In this document: in pieces, positions 11,911 through 22,197 of the stretch
How the letters are laid out: every line of letters starts with the position of its first letter
Position numbering within the stretch: position 1 is the first letter of the stretch
Assembly (NCBI GenBank): GCA_030710605.1
Contig: CP092875.1
Coordinates: 63,819,958-63,883,957 of the forward strand
From: Cordylochernes scorpioides
Taxonomy: Eukaryota; Arthropoda; Arachnida; Pseudoscorpiones; Chernetidae
Length of the DNA: 64,000 nt
Direction of reading: 5' to 3'
Position numbers and translations under genes: made by a program
Notes under the pieces: model-generated
Seen by the model: only the letters and a program-made list of their open reading frames with translations
Database searches by the model: none
What the model was told of the DNA's origin: nothing

Positions 11911-12383
11911 CAATATTGAGTAAAATCAATCATTCCTCCAGGGAAAAGTATCTTTTCAAAACATTTTTATTGTTCTCTAGCTTTCAGGAACGGACGTCCT
12001 TCTACAGGAGAAAACCTGGTATAATAATTTACCAATAGAACACAAGTTAAATATAATTGTGTTCTATTGGCCCGAAACCATGGACTCTAGGTGGACGCTT
12101 CTCAGGTTACCAAAGCAGGTGTTGTGGCTTTGCCACCTATCCGAGGCTGCTAGTTTGTGGCAACGGTCAATAGATGGCGTTTAGTTTTAATGTTTAGATG
12201 AGAGAGGAGCCCTATGCTTTATTATAACAATCAAATATAATTATATTTACCTTTTGTCCTATTGTCGAATTATTATACCAGGTTTTCTCCTGTAGAAGGG
12301 ATCCATACCCGAAAGCTAGAGAATAATAAAAATGTTTTAAAATATACTTTTCCCTGGAGGCCTGATATATTTTACTCAACATC
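11911..12383 (+). mobile_element. Foldback element with captured repeat in its loop
   Basis: Arms starting near TTGAGTAAAAT and CCTCCAGGGAAAAGTAT face their complements ending at 12383. Internal arm motifs are TCTAGCTTTC and CTTCTACAGGAG, shared with TFB-3 and TFB-5. The loop contains a smaller palindrome around CCAATAGAACACAA (12031-12071) and a copy of repeat R3 (12082-12181). I could not find a clear target duplication. Confidence 0.65.
12082..12181 (-). repeat. Interspersed repeat R3
   Basis: The minus strand reads CATCTATTGACCGTTGCC, then GCAAAGCCACAACACC and TCCACCTAGAG. The same order of motifs recurs at 32077-32178 and, shorter, at 27690-27750. Confidence 0.6.
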
Positions 12384-12400
12384 TATATACCTATGCCATA

Positions 12401-12800
12401 CTAGCCAAATGAACCAGTAAAACCTGGGTTCAGCCCAACTGAATGTTTTCCCAATCAATATTGTTATAACATAGATGAAATATAATGCTGATTATATTAT
12501 TAACAATTCTAACAGAAGGTAATAAGAGACCAAATACAAATAAATAAATATTATCTTGTTGTCTTATTACCTTGTGTTTATAATCTATAATCCAAATTGT
12601 ACCTTGCTTTTAACAATATTTTTATATTAGTATGAGTGGAAATATTAATTCATTATTAATAAACATCATCAATAGTGTATAACATTTTGGCAACAACGCT
12701 GGTTACTGAAACCTCACACACCATTTATTCAGATTTGTTCTTGTTACCTTATGGTTCTTATCTATAATCCAAATTGTACCCTCTTTTCAATATACATAAT
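12401..12800 (+). repeat. Decayed HelA end and decayed TFB-1 fragments
   Basis: 12401-12478 begins CTAGCCAAATGA and resembles a degraded HelA 3' end. 12515-12600 is an internally deleted TFB-1 with both arms shortened. 12640-12790 holds another worn TFB-1 arm (CACACACCATTTATT) and tail (AATCCAAATTGTACC). Confidence 0.6.
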
Positions 12801-12922
12801 CATTTTCCACCCCTTAATATGCAAAGTGATTAATTTGCATAGGCTTGTACCATTATACTTTTAAAAAACCTGTATACAAGTTCAATTTTCTAGTTAGGTG
12901 GAGAAATGAAACAAACAACTAT

Positions 12923-13336
12923 TCTATATACAGTTATGAGCGTCATGCGTTCTTAATCCGTCATTCATTTTTCATGTCTGTCACCGTTTGCTTTTTTTGT
13001 GGAATGGCGCTCTCCTATTGGTTGGCTACGAACACGCCACCTTTGCCCCCCCCCCCCACTCGCTTTTTCGTTTTTGTAACTATTGTGTTGGAGCGGGTCG
13101 CTCCTTAAATAAATGCATATATTAGTTAAAAACCAAATGGAATCCTCTCTTTCTTTTTCCCAGTAAGAGACGCCTACGGAAGCCAACAGTACATAGACAG
13201 ATAAAGCACATAGGCTATAGATATTAACTAACATATGCATTTATTTAAGGCGCCAATTTTTAATTGTAACAAATAGTATTTGAATCAAAACATTCAATCG
13301 GGTAAAACACGGGCGTTGCCCGGGTCATTCGGCTAG
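12923..13336 (+). mobile_element. HelA Helitron, 414 bp
   Basis: The 5' end is TCTATATACAGTTATGAGCG. The 3' end has the CGGGC-GTT-GCCCG hairpin, then TCATTCGG and CTAG before a host T. It is the same family as 4551-4949 and 13967-14376 but in the opposite orientation and not joined to a foldback element. It has no coding sequence. Confidence 0.82.
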
Positions 13337-13596
13337 TTGAGTCATATTTACAAGTGGAATCTCATTATAATAAGTCTCCTTTATATTGTAACTGCAACTA
13401 TATTATAAGATTATAATTTTAAACCATTTTAGTACTCTGTCTGATGGCAACAATACTATTATCGAAACTCCTCAAACATTTCAATGATTTAGATTTGGTC
13501 TTGTTATCTTTCAATTTTAAAGTCCCACATTTTGAATCCCTATTGTTTTAACCATGGATAAGTGGAAATAGCTTCCAATACAATATTAGAACAGCA

Positions 13597-13745
13597 GTTT
13601 TTTTTTTTTTTTGCTTATCCCTAGTACACATGGTACAGGCCATGAAAATCATGGTGGGTAAAAGTAGGCGATTGCTTTTACTGTAAGTGCACCACATGTC
13701 TACACATGTGAAAAGCAGTTCGACTTTGCACTTACAAAGAACAGC
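13597..13745 (-). repeat. SINE1 fragment (3' part)
   Basis: Minus-strand copy of the SINE1 body and poly(A) tail (CAAAGTCGAACTGC, GGTGCACTTACAG). The tRNA-like head is missing. Confidence 0.85.
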
Positions 13746-13837
13746 AGTTTGGTAGATCAAACTGGTGAGGGGCCACCACTCAGCTCCTCCCAATATTTTT
13801 CTAACTACAGTATAGGAGAACAATACAAAATTTAAAC

Positions 13838-14385
13838 ACAAGGTAATAAGACCAAATCCAAATAAAAAAATAGTGTGTGACAGTTCGGTAACAACGCTGT
13901 TACCAAAACGTCACACACTATTTTATTTATTTGGATTTGGTCTTATTACTTTGTGTTTATAATCTACTAGCCAAATGACCCGGGCAACGCCCGTGTTTTA
14001 CCCGATTGAATGTTTTGATTCAAATACTATTTGTTACAATTATAAATTGGCGCCTTAAATAAATGCATATATTAGTTAATAACTATAGCCTATGTGCTTT
14101 ATCTGTCTATGTACTGTTGGCTTCCGTAGGCGTCTCTTACTGGGAAAAAGAAAGAGAGGATTCCATTTAGTTATTAACTAATATATGCATTTATTTAAGG
14201 AGCGACCCGCTCCAACACAATAGTTACAAAAACCAAAAAGCGAGTGGGGGGAGCAAAGTCAAAAACAAAGTGTCTCGCGTAGTGGCGGCACCATCGTAGC
14301 CAACCAATAGGAGAGCGCCATTCCAAAAAAAAAGCAAACGGTGACGGAGATGATGACGCTCGTAACTGTATATAGAATAATCCAA
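13838..14385 (+). mobile_element. TFB-1 foldback carrying HelA at the same site
   Basis: Inverted TFB-1 arms at 13838-13966 are followed directly by a minus-strand HelA (13967-14376), then by the first bases of the TFB-1 tail (ATCCAAATTGT). The junctions are at the same nucleotides as in the copy at 4421-4972. The tail is cut by the next foldback element. Confidence 0.72.
13967..14376 (-). mobile_element. HelA Helitron
   Basis: On the minus strand it begins TCTATATACAGTTACGAGCG and ends with the CGGGC-GTT-GCCCG hairpin and CTAG. Sequence is close to the copy at 4551-4949. It has no coding sequence. Confidence 0.8.
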
Positions 14386-14387
14386 AT

Positions 14388-14860
14388 TGTAAAACAACAC
14401 TTGAAGTTACACCGCATGAGTTTCTTTTCAATGAAAAATCAAAATTTTATTTCAAGGTGAAATATTGATTATTTCTAACCTTTTTGGATGAGTTATGAAA
14501 GGGTGAATTATGAAGGGTAATGATGAACGGAAAAATAAAAGTGTCCAGGGATGGGAATTGAACCCACAATGTTCCGCTTACTGGGCAGATGCCATGTCCA
14601 CTAGGCTACCCTGGACGTATTACTCCATTCATAAATAATACATAAAGTAACTTATAATACAATATAATACACTGCGGCTTGTGATTGTAAAACAACACTT
14701 GAAGTTTAGTCATTATTCTTCATAATTCACCCTTTCATACCTCATCCAAAAAGGTTAGAAATAGTCAATATTTCACCTTGAAATAAAATTTAGATTTTTC
14801 ATTGAAAAGAAACTCATGTGGTGTAGCTTCAAGTGTTGTTTTACAATCACAAGCCGCAGT
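14388..14860 (+). mobile_element. Foldback MITE (MITE3) with tRNA-like sequence in its loop
   Basis: The left arm (14388-14520, with CAACACTTGAAGTTACACC and TCACCTTGAAATAAA-type sequence) is the complement of 14700-14850. A second copy of the family is at 33035-33310. The loop here holds a tRNA-like cloverleaf at 14543-14616, plus a direct repeat of TTGTAAAACAACACTTGAAG. Confidence 0.75.
14543..14616 (-). tRNA. tRNA-like gene or pseudogene, anticodon uncertain
   Basis: On the minus strand a 7-bp acceptor stem (GTCCAGG with CCTGGAC) pairs perfectly. The A box reads TAGCCTAGTGG and the B box GGTTCAATTCC, both good matches to the pol III consensus. The T stem forms with one G-T pair, and a 3-bp D stem is possible. 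The best anticodon stem is TCTGC with GCGGA, leaving loop CCAGTAA. That loop has C instead of T at position 33 and would give anticodon AGT. No CCA is encoded. It may be a decayed tRNA or a SINE head. Confidence 0.6.
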
Positions 14861-15935
14861 GTATTATATATATAATCCAAATTGTGCCATATCAATAAAA
14901 AATTTATTTTATTTTTTTTTTATAAAAGTAGCACTGAGATAGTTTCAATTCTCTCACTCAGACATGAAGTACATAAAGTATTCTCAGTCACAAGTAAGGG
15001 TGTACCAGGAAAAACTGTGGAATTCTTGGAACAACTGCCAGGGAAGTGTATCAATGGAATAGCAATCAACTGGGTCAGCATTCCATCCAATTTCTAAGTT
15101 TCCACATCCCATCAGTTACATAGAGCTAAATCTGTTTTTCATTTCAGAAATAAAACCCCAACATAAAAGAGACCCTGTGAAGTTGCCATAAATAAACCAA
15201 ATGTACTTGCAGCCAGCAAGTATGTGAACTTATACTTGGTTACTCTTTAGTCAACTCAGTATTTGAGGAAGCTACTAGCAAAAGTGAAACAAGTCCCAAT
15301 TATCAGTAGTCCATGCTACTAGTCACAACTACCAACAATCACCATCATTAGCAGTCCATATTACCAGCAGTCTAACTTAACAGTAGTCCCAATTACCAGC
15401 ATTTCTAATTATCACTAGTCCCAATTACCAGCATTTCTAATAATCACTAGTCCCAATTACCAGTATTCCCTCAGCCTGCTACTGAGTAGTGCTCCTAGTC
15501 TTAATGACAAAAGCAGATGCATTCTTCTTCACCCAATCATTATGTAGCTCCACAGAGTGTAGTGTTCCTAGACAATGCTTCTGATCAGGAAATCAGTAAA
15601 AAATAAAAGACATAAAAAAAATCAGGTTGTTGGATGTTGGTTCTTTTTCAGTATTGTATAATCAGAAATGATAAAGTATCATGGTACTTTTTTTAAAAGC
15701 CCACCAATGTCAAAATGAGGTTATGCCAATAATAGAATGCTAGAGATAGCCATTCTGTCTGGCGAAATTTGGATGCCACTTGAATATATGGAAGAAAATG
15801 AAGATAATTCAAATATAGAGTGTAAATTGTGTGACATTTTGATACCTTGTAGAGGCTTAGTAGTAAACACTTTTTACTATCTGGATCTGAGATTGAATCT
15901 GGCATTGAACTTTTTTCAACTCCAAAATAATAATA
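14861..15935 (+). other. Intron spacer with a 32-bp tandem repeat
   Basis: No gene is recognised. At about 15390-15470 there are three copies of a 32-bp unit beginning TAGTCCCAATTACCAGCATT. A SINE2 fragment (GCCTGCTACTGAGTAGTGC) lies at 15473-15535. Short open frames here lack homology that I can see. Confidence 0.5.
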
Positions 15936-16112
15936 CAGTTAAACCTGTCTATAGCGCCCTCTCTTGGGACTCACCAAAATAGGATGCTATAGAGAGGGGG
16001 TGCTATAGACAGGTCACCTTTAATGTAAATCGCATCGTACTACGTATTTAAAATCAGACGCTATAGAGAGGGAGGCGCTATTTAGAGGGAGCACTATAGA
16101 CAGGTTTAACTG
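15936..16112 (+). mobile_element. pogo/Tigger-type MITE, 177 bp
   Basis: Terminal inverted repeats CAGTTAAACCTGTCTATAG face each other, with TA on both sides. Internal copies of GCTATAGAGAGGG are repeated. CAGT-AACCT-type ends with TA duplication are typical of pogo-like elements. Confidence 0.85.
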
Positions 16113-16169
16113 TAATTTAAAAAAATAATAATGAGAAAATTAATAATAATAATACAAAAAAAAATTGCC

Positions 16170-16335
16170 TCAATGGACCCCTGACCCACATCAATCCAAA
16201 CCCACCGGTAACTAAATGGGGCGCTGTTATCTTGTAAGAACAAAGTTGAACTGCTTCTACCATGTGTAGGCATGTGATGCAGGCTTACAGTACAAACTGT
16301 CACAACCCACCATGCTTATCATAGCTATAGGTACC
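16170..16335 (+). repeat. Worn SINE1 fragment
   Basis: Degenerate plus-strand SINE1 body with AAAGTTGAACTGC and GTGTAGGCATGTG. The head and tail are absent. Confidence 0.65.
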
Positions 16336-16367
16336 TGGGAAATACCTTGGGAAAGGCAACCAATATT

Positions 16368-16733
16368 ATACCAGGGTGGGTTATCTATGGTCCAATGACA
16401 AACCAGTGTGGCAGATGGCGAGCAAGACCAACCTGAATAAAATCGACCAGATACAGAGCAGTGCTGCAAGAATCATATGTGGACTCAGAAACACCTGTCC
16501 AACCAAAATTGCAGAGATTGAGGTCAACTTGTTGCCTCTTACACACAGGAGAAAAATCTGCATAGCCGATTATATATACAAAAGAGTAAATGAACCAAAA
16601 TCACACAGAACCGGAGAATTCATACGAAAATGGAAACCAAAAACCAGACTCAAAAGACTTAGCCCAATGCACCTAGCCTACCGGGAACTACTACCAAACA
16701 AGCACCAAAACGTTAGAGTGAGTTTACTTATTT
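16368..16733 (+). pseudogene. LINE reverse-transcriptase C-terminal fragment
   Basis: The open frame has the connection segment after the RT domain of Jockey-like LINEs: WSNDKPVWQMAS, then LNKIDQIQSSAARIICGLRNT, then EIEVNLLPLTHRRK. Typical homologues read L-x-x-(I/L)-x-x-x-QN-x-A-x-R-x-x-x-G here. It is broken at both ends; the remaining residues after about 16730 lose similarity. Its 3' side runs into a TFB-1 half copy (16850-16925). Confidence 0.7.
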
Positions 16734-16849
16734 TATCTTGTCACTTTTCTTCAAAGTGGTCTTTGTCCCATCTAAAATATAGTAATTTATATAGAGAAAT
16801 ATCTCAGCGCTCTTTCATTGATAGGCACGATTTCAGTACTTTTGTCTGA

Positions 16850-16925
16850 AAATGGTAACAACGCTGATACCGAAACTTCACACACTATTTATTTATTTAG
16901 ATTTGGTCTTATTACACTCTTTCAT
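16850..16925 (+). repeat. TFB-1 half copy
   Basis: One TFB-1 arm only: GTAACAACGCTGATACCGAA, then CACACACTATTTATTTATT and the TTTGGTCTTATTAC end. Confidence 0.7.
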
Positions 16926-16950
16926 TATAACCTCTGTCCTTGTGTTTTTT

Positions 16951-17331
16951 CAAACTCCACCTTTTCAAGTCATCAGTGACTCCGCCTTTGCCGGTCCCAA
17001 GCCCGGGTGAAAAAGGAGGAGGGGGAGCAGCAACAAGCTCGCTAAAAAACCTGGGCTCAGCTGGCCCGGCTGATAGTACCCTGTAAGGGCTCCTAATCCA
17101 AGGATACAGGATGAGCTGTGTTTGTACTCCATGTTAGGAGCGGCTGCACATGGCATCTGTTCCTCATGTCAGAGGCGGCTATTTCTTTTGGAGCTAAGTC
17201 AGCCTGCCACTGAGTAGTGCTCCCAGTCTTAATGACAAAGGCAGACACATTCTACTTCACCCAGTCATGATCTCAAGCTTTACAAGCTTGATACCCTAAT
17301 ATAATTGAGTGGAGATAAGAAAGAAGAAGAA
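16951..17331 (+). repeat. SINE2 copy
   Basis: A 380-bp interspersed repeat starting ACTCCGCCTTTGCCGGTCCC, with CCTGGGCTCAGCTGG, GTAGTGCTCCCAGTC and the palindrome TCAAGCTTTACAAGCTTGA near its end. It finishes with GATTGAGTGGAGATAAGAAA and GAA repeats. At least six copies occur in the window. The 3' tail repeat suggests mobilisation by a LINE. The frame is not coding. Confidence 0.85.
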
Positions 17332-17360
17332 GTCATTAGTTCCATAGCTATTTAAATTAT

Positions 17361-17443
17361 AAAGCACAATTTGGATTATAGATTATAGTTACAAGAAAAT
17401 AAGACCAAATCCAAATAAATTGTGTGACGTTTCGGTAAAAAAG
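17361..17443 (-). repeat. TFB-1 tail plus one arm
   Basis: Begins with the tail AAAGCACAATTTGGATTATA and one arm ending GTGTGACGTTTCGG; the opposite arm is lost. Confidence 0.65.
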
Positions 17444-17760
17444 CTTTAAGTTGCTGAGAGCCAGGCAAGAGGGTATCATGAGAAATGTCTACTTATATTT
17501 CTTACCATAATTCACCATAGAATCAACAGGAAACACCTATCCCTTGGGGTTATTACTAGAAATGTGTATTTTTGTAGCTGCAAGGATTTTTATTATTCTC
17601 ATGATTGCCTCTTCTTTGCTCTCGGAAACTTTACACAGCTATAGCACTCATTACTTGGAAAGATGGATGGAGTTTGAAAATAAACAAGGACAAAGAGATT
17701 ATAGTGCAAAAGTGCTAATATTTATTCTCTATAACATTTTGGGTGAGACAAATAAGACTA

Positions 17761-18177
17761 AACCCAAGGTTATAAGACCAAATCCAAATAAATAAATAGT
17801 GTGTGACGTTTCGGTAACAGCATTGTTACCATCTTCAGACAAAAGTACTGAATGAGAAATTTTACCACAGCATGGTTTAAATAGTTACTGTAAAATGGTA
17901 TAAATGTATAAATGGTAACAATGCTATTAACGAAACATCACACACTATTTATTTATTTGGATGTTACCATCTTCAGACAAAAGTACTGAATGAGAAATTT
18001 TACCACAGCATGTTTTACAGTAACTATTTAAAACATGCTGTGGTAAAATTTCTCATTCAGTACTTTTGTCTGAAGATGATAACAATGCTGTTACCGAAAC
18101 ATCACACACTATTTATTTATTTGGATTTGGTCTTATTACCTTGTACTTATAATCTAGAATCCAAATTGTGCCTTATC
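17761..18177 (+). mobile_element. Long TFB-1 element with internal duplication
   Basis: The duplication ACAAATAAGACTA (13 bp) lies at 17748-17760 and 18178-18190. Inside are the two outer arms plus a partly duplicated inner unit, including ATTTTACCACAGCATG in both orientations. Two CTGAAGA-hairpin-GAAA modules are present. The tail is at the right. It is the longest member without foreign insertion and best shows the internal sequence of the family. Confidence 0.8.
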
Positions 18178-18369
18178 ACAAATAAGACTACTTTAATAGT
18201 TACAAAGAAAGCAATATAGAAGAAGTATGTAGACAAGATGTAGACAAGAAATACAAGAAGTAGAAAATAGGCATACAAAAGCTAGACAACATGTGAACAA
18301 GAAATCCAGGCCACACAGAGATCAATTACCATGTTTATTAATTTTGAAATTATTTTCCTAAGTACATGA

Positions 18370-18535
18370 TAATAATGATGGGTAGTAGTTGACTGCTTTT
18401 ACTGTAATGTCTACACATGTGAAAAGCAGTTCAACTTTTTCACTTAAAAGTGTGATAGAGCCCCGTTTGGTTACTTGCACTGACTGGTGAGTTTGGACTT
18501 TTGAAAGATTCAGGGGTCATTGGGACAATTTTTTG
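18370..18535 (-). repeat. Worn SINE1 fragment
   Basis: Minus-strand SINE1 body (GAAAAGCAGTTCAACTTT, CCCCGTTTGGTTACTTGCA on the plus strand), without head or tail. Confidence 0.7.
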
Positions 18536-18940
18536 GTATTTTATTCAGGTTGTGGCTGTTAAGAACCAACAGTTTATACCATTTGTCTCCCACTTGAATA
18601 CCGATTTAAAATCCATCTATTGAGGTTACCTAAATATTGTTGTGATTATGTTCTGGGCTGTTGCAAGTAAACATAGACAGCTGGCAATAAAGGTTTATTT
18701 TTTCAGATAACACCCATCTACCTGACACCCGTCGAGGGAAATACTATTATGATTATGAAGATGGTATTTATTACGAAAAAATAAGATGACATCTATGTAA
18801 AAAAAAAAGTGAATAAAGTGATCAAAGGCGTAAATTAAAATTTAAGTTAGGCTAAATAAAAATGAATGGATAAAATGTGCTGCCAAACTCTCTGCTTAAC
18901 AATATCAAGGTTTCTTCCCTCTGTCTCCATGAAGACCTTT

Positions 18941-19268
18941 GTCTTCTTCTTTCTTGTCTCCACTCAATCATATTATGGCATCAAGCTTGTAAAGTTGACA
19001 ACCATCATGATTGGGTGAAGTAGAATGCATCTGCCTTTGTCATTAAGACTGGGAGCACTACTCAGTGGCAGGCCGACTTAGCTCCAAAAGAAATGGCATC
19101 CTCTGACATAAGGAACAGACACCATGTGCAGTCGCTCCTAACATGGAGTACAAATGCTGCTCATACTGTATCCCTGGATTAAGAGCCCATACAGGGTACT
19201 ATCAGACGGGCCAGCTGAGCTCAGGTTTTTAGCGAGCTTGTTACTGCTCCCCCTCCTTTTTCAGACCT
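18941..19268 (-). repeat. SINE2 copy, minus strand
   Basis: Reverse-complement SINE2 from the GAA-rich tail at 18941 to the CCCCTCCTTTTTC head. The palindrome AAGCTT is replaced by a shortened version. Confidence 0.85.
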
Positions 19269-19468
19269 TTGTTATATCCTGGATGACATGTAGGATCTAG
19301 AAGAGGCAAGTAGGTGACACAAGATGATAGTTCTTTATTTGGTCTCTTTATATACACACGTATGATGATAATAAATAACTACATAACAAGTCAATGACAA
19401 CTCTGTTGTCAACACACAATAACCTTATTGGAGAGTTTCATTATAACACACAGTTACCTACTTCCCCA

Positions 19469-19646
19469 AAAAAGAAAGTGAGACCTAAACCAAATAATTT
19501 ATTAGTGTGTGACGTTTCGGCAACAACATTGTCACCATCATCATCCATTCTTTTGTCTGATGATGGTGACAATGTTGTTGCTGAAACATCACACACTAAT
19601 AAATTATTTGGATTAGGTCTTACTTTCTTTTATTATAATCTATAAT
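19469..19646 (+). mobile_element. Tailed foldback TFB-2
   Basis: Arms with CAAATAATTTATTAGTGTG face each other around CATCATCATCC. Duplication ACCTACTTCCCCA (13 bp) at 19456-19468 and 19647-19659. The right arm carries CTGATGA, a hairpin and GAAAC. Confidence 0.85.
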
Positions 19647-19888
19647 ACCTACTTCCCCATTTGTAGTAGCAATGGGTACAAATGTGGATCCAAGAAATAC
19701 AAATTCCAAGACAATGAGTATAGATATCAAGCATTAAGGCTGCTAAGAAGGAAGTCTGCTACAGACCACACACCAGCTGGTACACAAGCTAATCTCTACC
19801 ACCACCTGACTAACTGATAAAAGGAAAAACCTCATTTGACTTCCCTCTATGATAGTGGAACACAGTGTCTGAATAATGGAAAAATTTA

Positions 19889-20179
19889 CGCTCATGGACA
19901 AAATTTAAGGAATTTTTACCTTTTAGCATGTATATCTGGATTCAGACAATAAATCTGAAAGATATTTGACACCCAGTGACCTTTATTGAAGACACACGAG
20001 ATAATAAAGTGTGAACAAAATTCCCTCTGTCTCCTTAAAACAAAAAAATGACGACTAGAGTCATCAAAGACTTTCTACTTCCTTATTTATTTATGCTTAT
20101 GAGGTGATACAGCAACGTCTTTACAATAAGAGAGGAGACAAAATGAGTAATGTAGCTGCTTAAGTTTTGTCCTTGAGGG
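19889..20179 (+). mobile_element. Tc1-type MITE
   Basis: Inverted ends CGCTCATGGACAAAATTTAAG and CTTAAGTTTTGTCCTTGAGGG, flanked by TA. The same ends occur at 20841-21005 and, as one end, at 27282. It has no open frame. Confidence 0.75.
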
Positions 20180-20240
20180 TATTTATTTACATACTGTATG
20201 TATAGGCTAACCATTATTTATGAAGGTAACATTTCTTTAG

Positions 20241-20619
20241 AACTCCGCCTTTGCTGGTCCTAAGCCCGGATGAAAAAGGAGGAGGGGGAGCAGTAACAAG
20301 CTCACTAAAAAACCTGGGTTTAGCTGGCCCGGCTGATAGTACCCTGTAAGGGCTCCTAATCCAGGGATACAGGATGAGCACTGTTTGTAATCCATGTTAG
20401 GAGTGGCTGCACATGGCGTCTGTTCCTCATGTCAGAGGCGGCCATTTCTTTTGGAGCTAAGTCGGCCTGCCACTGAGTAGTGCTCCCAGTCTTAATGACA
20501 AAGGCAGACACATTCTACTTCACCCAATCATGATGGTTGTCAAATACACCATCAAAAGTCTCAAGCTTTACAAGCTTGATACCGTAATATGATTGAGTGG
20601 AGATAGGAAAGAATAAGAA
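20241..20619 (+). repeat. SINE2 copy
   Basis: Full plus-strand SINE2 from ACTCCGCCTTTGCTGG to the GAGATAGGAAAGAATAAGAAG tail, including the TCAAGCTTTACAAGCTTGA palindrome. Confidence 0.88.
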
Positions 20620-20840
20620 GTATGTATAGGCTTAGCTACACCACAGCCCAAAACTGAACACTTTTAGTGCCTATACCAAGCCGTCACCCAAGGCCAAATT
20701 GTGGGAGATAGAATGACCACTGACATGAGAGGTTACATCATATGCCGCAATCTTTTATCTCAACATTCCAAATGCTTTCCCTTTTTTTAAAGATCATGTA
20801 TAGAACAATGTGGTTTACAAATATTTGTTAATAATACCTA

Positions 20841-21005
20841 CACTCATGGACAAAACTTAAGAAAGTTGTACCTTTTAGCATTTATATTGGGATTCAGATA
20901 ACCAAGTGTTAACAAAATTACCTCTGTCTCCTTCAAAACAATAAAAATAATAGACGACCAGCAATATCAAAGGCTTTCCACTTCCTTAAGTTTTATCAAT
21001 GAGGG
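20841..21005 (+). mobile_element. Tc1-type MITE
   Basis: Ends CACTCATGGACAAAACTTAAG and CTTAAGTTTTATCAATGAGGG flanked by TA; shorter than the copy at 19889. Confidence 0.7.
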
Positions 21006-21044
21006 TATTATATATATATATGTTTATATATTATCTATCATTAG

Positions 21045-21271
21045 CACAAGGTAATAAGACCAAATCCAAATAAATAAATAGTTTGTGATGTTCAGGTAAC
21101 AGCGTTGTTACCATCTTCAGACAAAAGTACATTCAGTACAGTACATTCATTCAGTACTTTTGTATGCAGATGGTAACAACGCTGATACCGAAACATCACA
21201 CACTATTTATTTATTTGGATTTGGTCTTATTACCTTGTGTTTATAATCTATAATCCAAATTGTGCCTTAAT
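21045..21271 (+). mobile_element. Tailed foldback TFB-1
   Basis: Inverted TFB-1 arms with CTTCAGACAAAAGTAC in the loop and a right tail. Duplication ATCTATCATTAG at 21033-21044 and 21272-21283. Confidence 0.82.
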
Positions 21272-21294
21272 ATCTATCATTAGGTTTCAACCTA

Positions 21295-21453
21295 CAGGTA
21301 GACCTCTATGAGAGGACATTCCTCTACAAAGGTCAGCTTTATTCACCAAAATTACCTTATTTACTAGATAGCAACTCTCCAGTAAAAGGACACCTCTCCC
21401 TAAAGGACACTTTGGATTTGCAATTAGGTGTTCTTTACAGAGAGGTTCTACTG
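21295..21453 (-). mobile_element. pogo/Tigger-type MITE (CAGTAGAACCTC family)
   Basis: Minus-strand copy; the right end TTCTACTG plus TA is intact and the left end is worn. Internal ACTCTCCAGTAAAAGGACA and ACCTCTCCCTAAAGGACA match the family. Confidence 0.75.
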
Positions 21454-21489
21454 TATATATGTAAGGTTGAAAGAAATATTTTAAAATTA

Positions 21490-21666
21490 TAGTAAAACCT
21501 CTCTGTAAAGGACACCTAATTGAAGAGCCAAAGTGTCCTTTAGAGAGAGAAGTGTCCTCTTACCGGAGAGATGCTAAATAGTAAAAATGGTAATTTTGCA
21601 GATGAAAACTGTCCTTTAGAGAGAGGTCTCTTCTAGCAAGAGTGTCCTTTCATGGAGGCTCTACTG
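21490..21666 (+). mobile_element. pogo/Tigger-type MITE
   Basis: Ends AGTAAAACCTCTCTG and GGAGGCTCTACTG, with internal GTGTCCTTTAGAGAGAG repeats and TA at the right border. It lies head to head with the copy at 21295-21453. Confidence 0.82.
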
Positions 21667-22076
21667 TATATCTTCTTTTTCTTTCTTATCTCCACACGAT
21701 CATATTAAGGTATCAAGCTTGTAAAGTTTGAGACTTTTGATGGTGTCTGCCGGGGAAGAATAGAGCTAAATTCCGCCTTTGCCAGCCCCAAGCCCGGATG
21801 AAAAAGGAGGAGGGGAGCAGTAACAAGCTCACTAAAAAACCTGGGTTCAGCTGGCCCGGCTGATAGTACCCTGTTAGGGCTCCTGATCCAGGGATACAGG
21901 ATGAGCAGCATTTGTACTCCATGTTAGGAGCGGCTACACATGGCGTCTGTTCCTCATGTCAGAGGCGGCCATTTATTTTGGAGCTAGGTCGGCCTGCCAC
22001 TGAGTAGTGCTCCCAGTCTTAATGACAAAGGCAGACGCATTCTACTTCACCCAGTCATGATGGTTGTCAAATCTCT
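21667..22076 (+). repeat. Two SINE2 fragments in opposite orientation
   Basis: 21670-21770 is the reverse complement of a SINE2/LINE 3' tail (CTTATCTCC, AAGCTTGTAAAG, GTCTGCCGGGGAAGA). 21772-22070 is a plus-strand SINE2 from CCGCCTTTGCCAGCCCC to CAGTCATGATGGTTGTCAAA without tail. Confidence 0.75.
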
Positions 22077-22197
22077 ACTGTATATAAATTTTGAAAATAT
22101 ATAACAAAATATATTTTCGATTTTCACATATTTGACAGCAAGGCTATTCTAGGTATATTGACCTTGCTAGTGTTAGAGACAGACATTGTGCACTCAC

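Larger units (their letters stand above)
476..22197 (-). other. SPG21: 21.7-kb SPG21 intron filled with repeats
   Basis: This is the interval between the donor at 22197 and the acceptor at 476. It contains every element listed between these positions. The stretch 484-840 and the stretch 3400-4408 show no recognisable gene or element beyond AT-rich sequence and short A runs. The two shorter introns of the same gene that can be judged are a 54-nt intron (260-313) and one that leaves the window at position 1. Confidence 0.7.
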
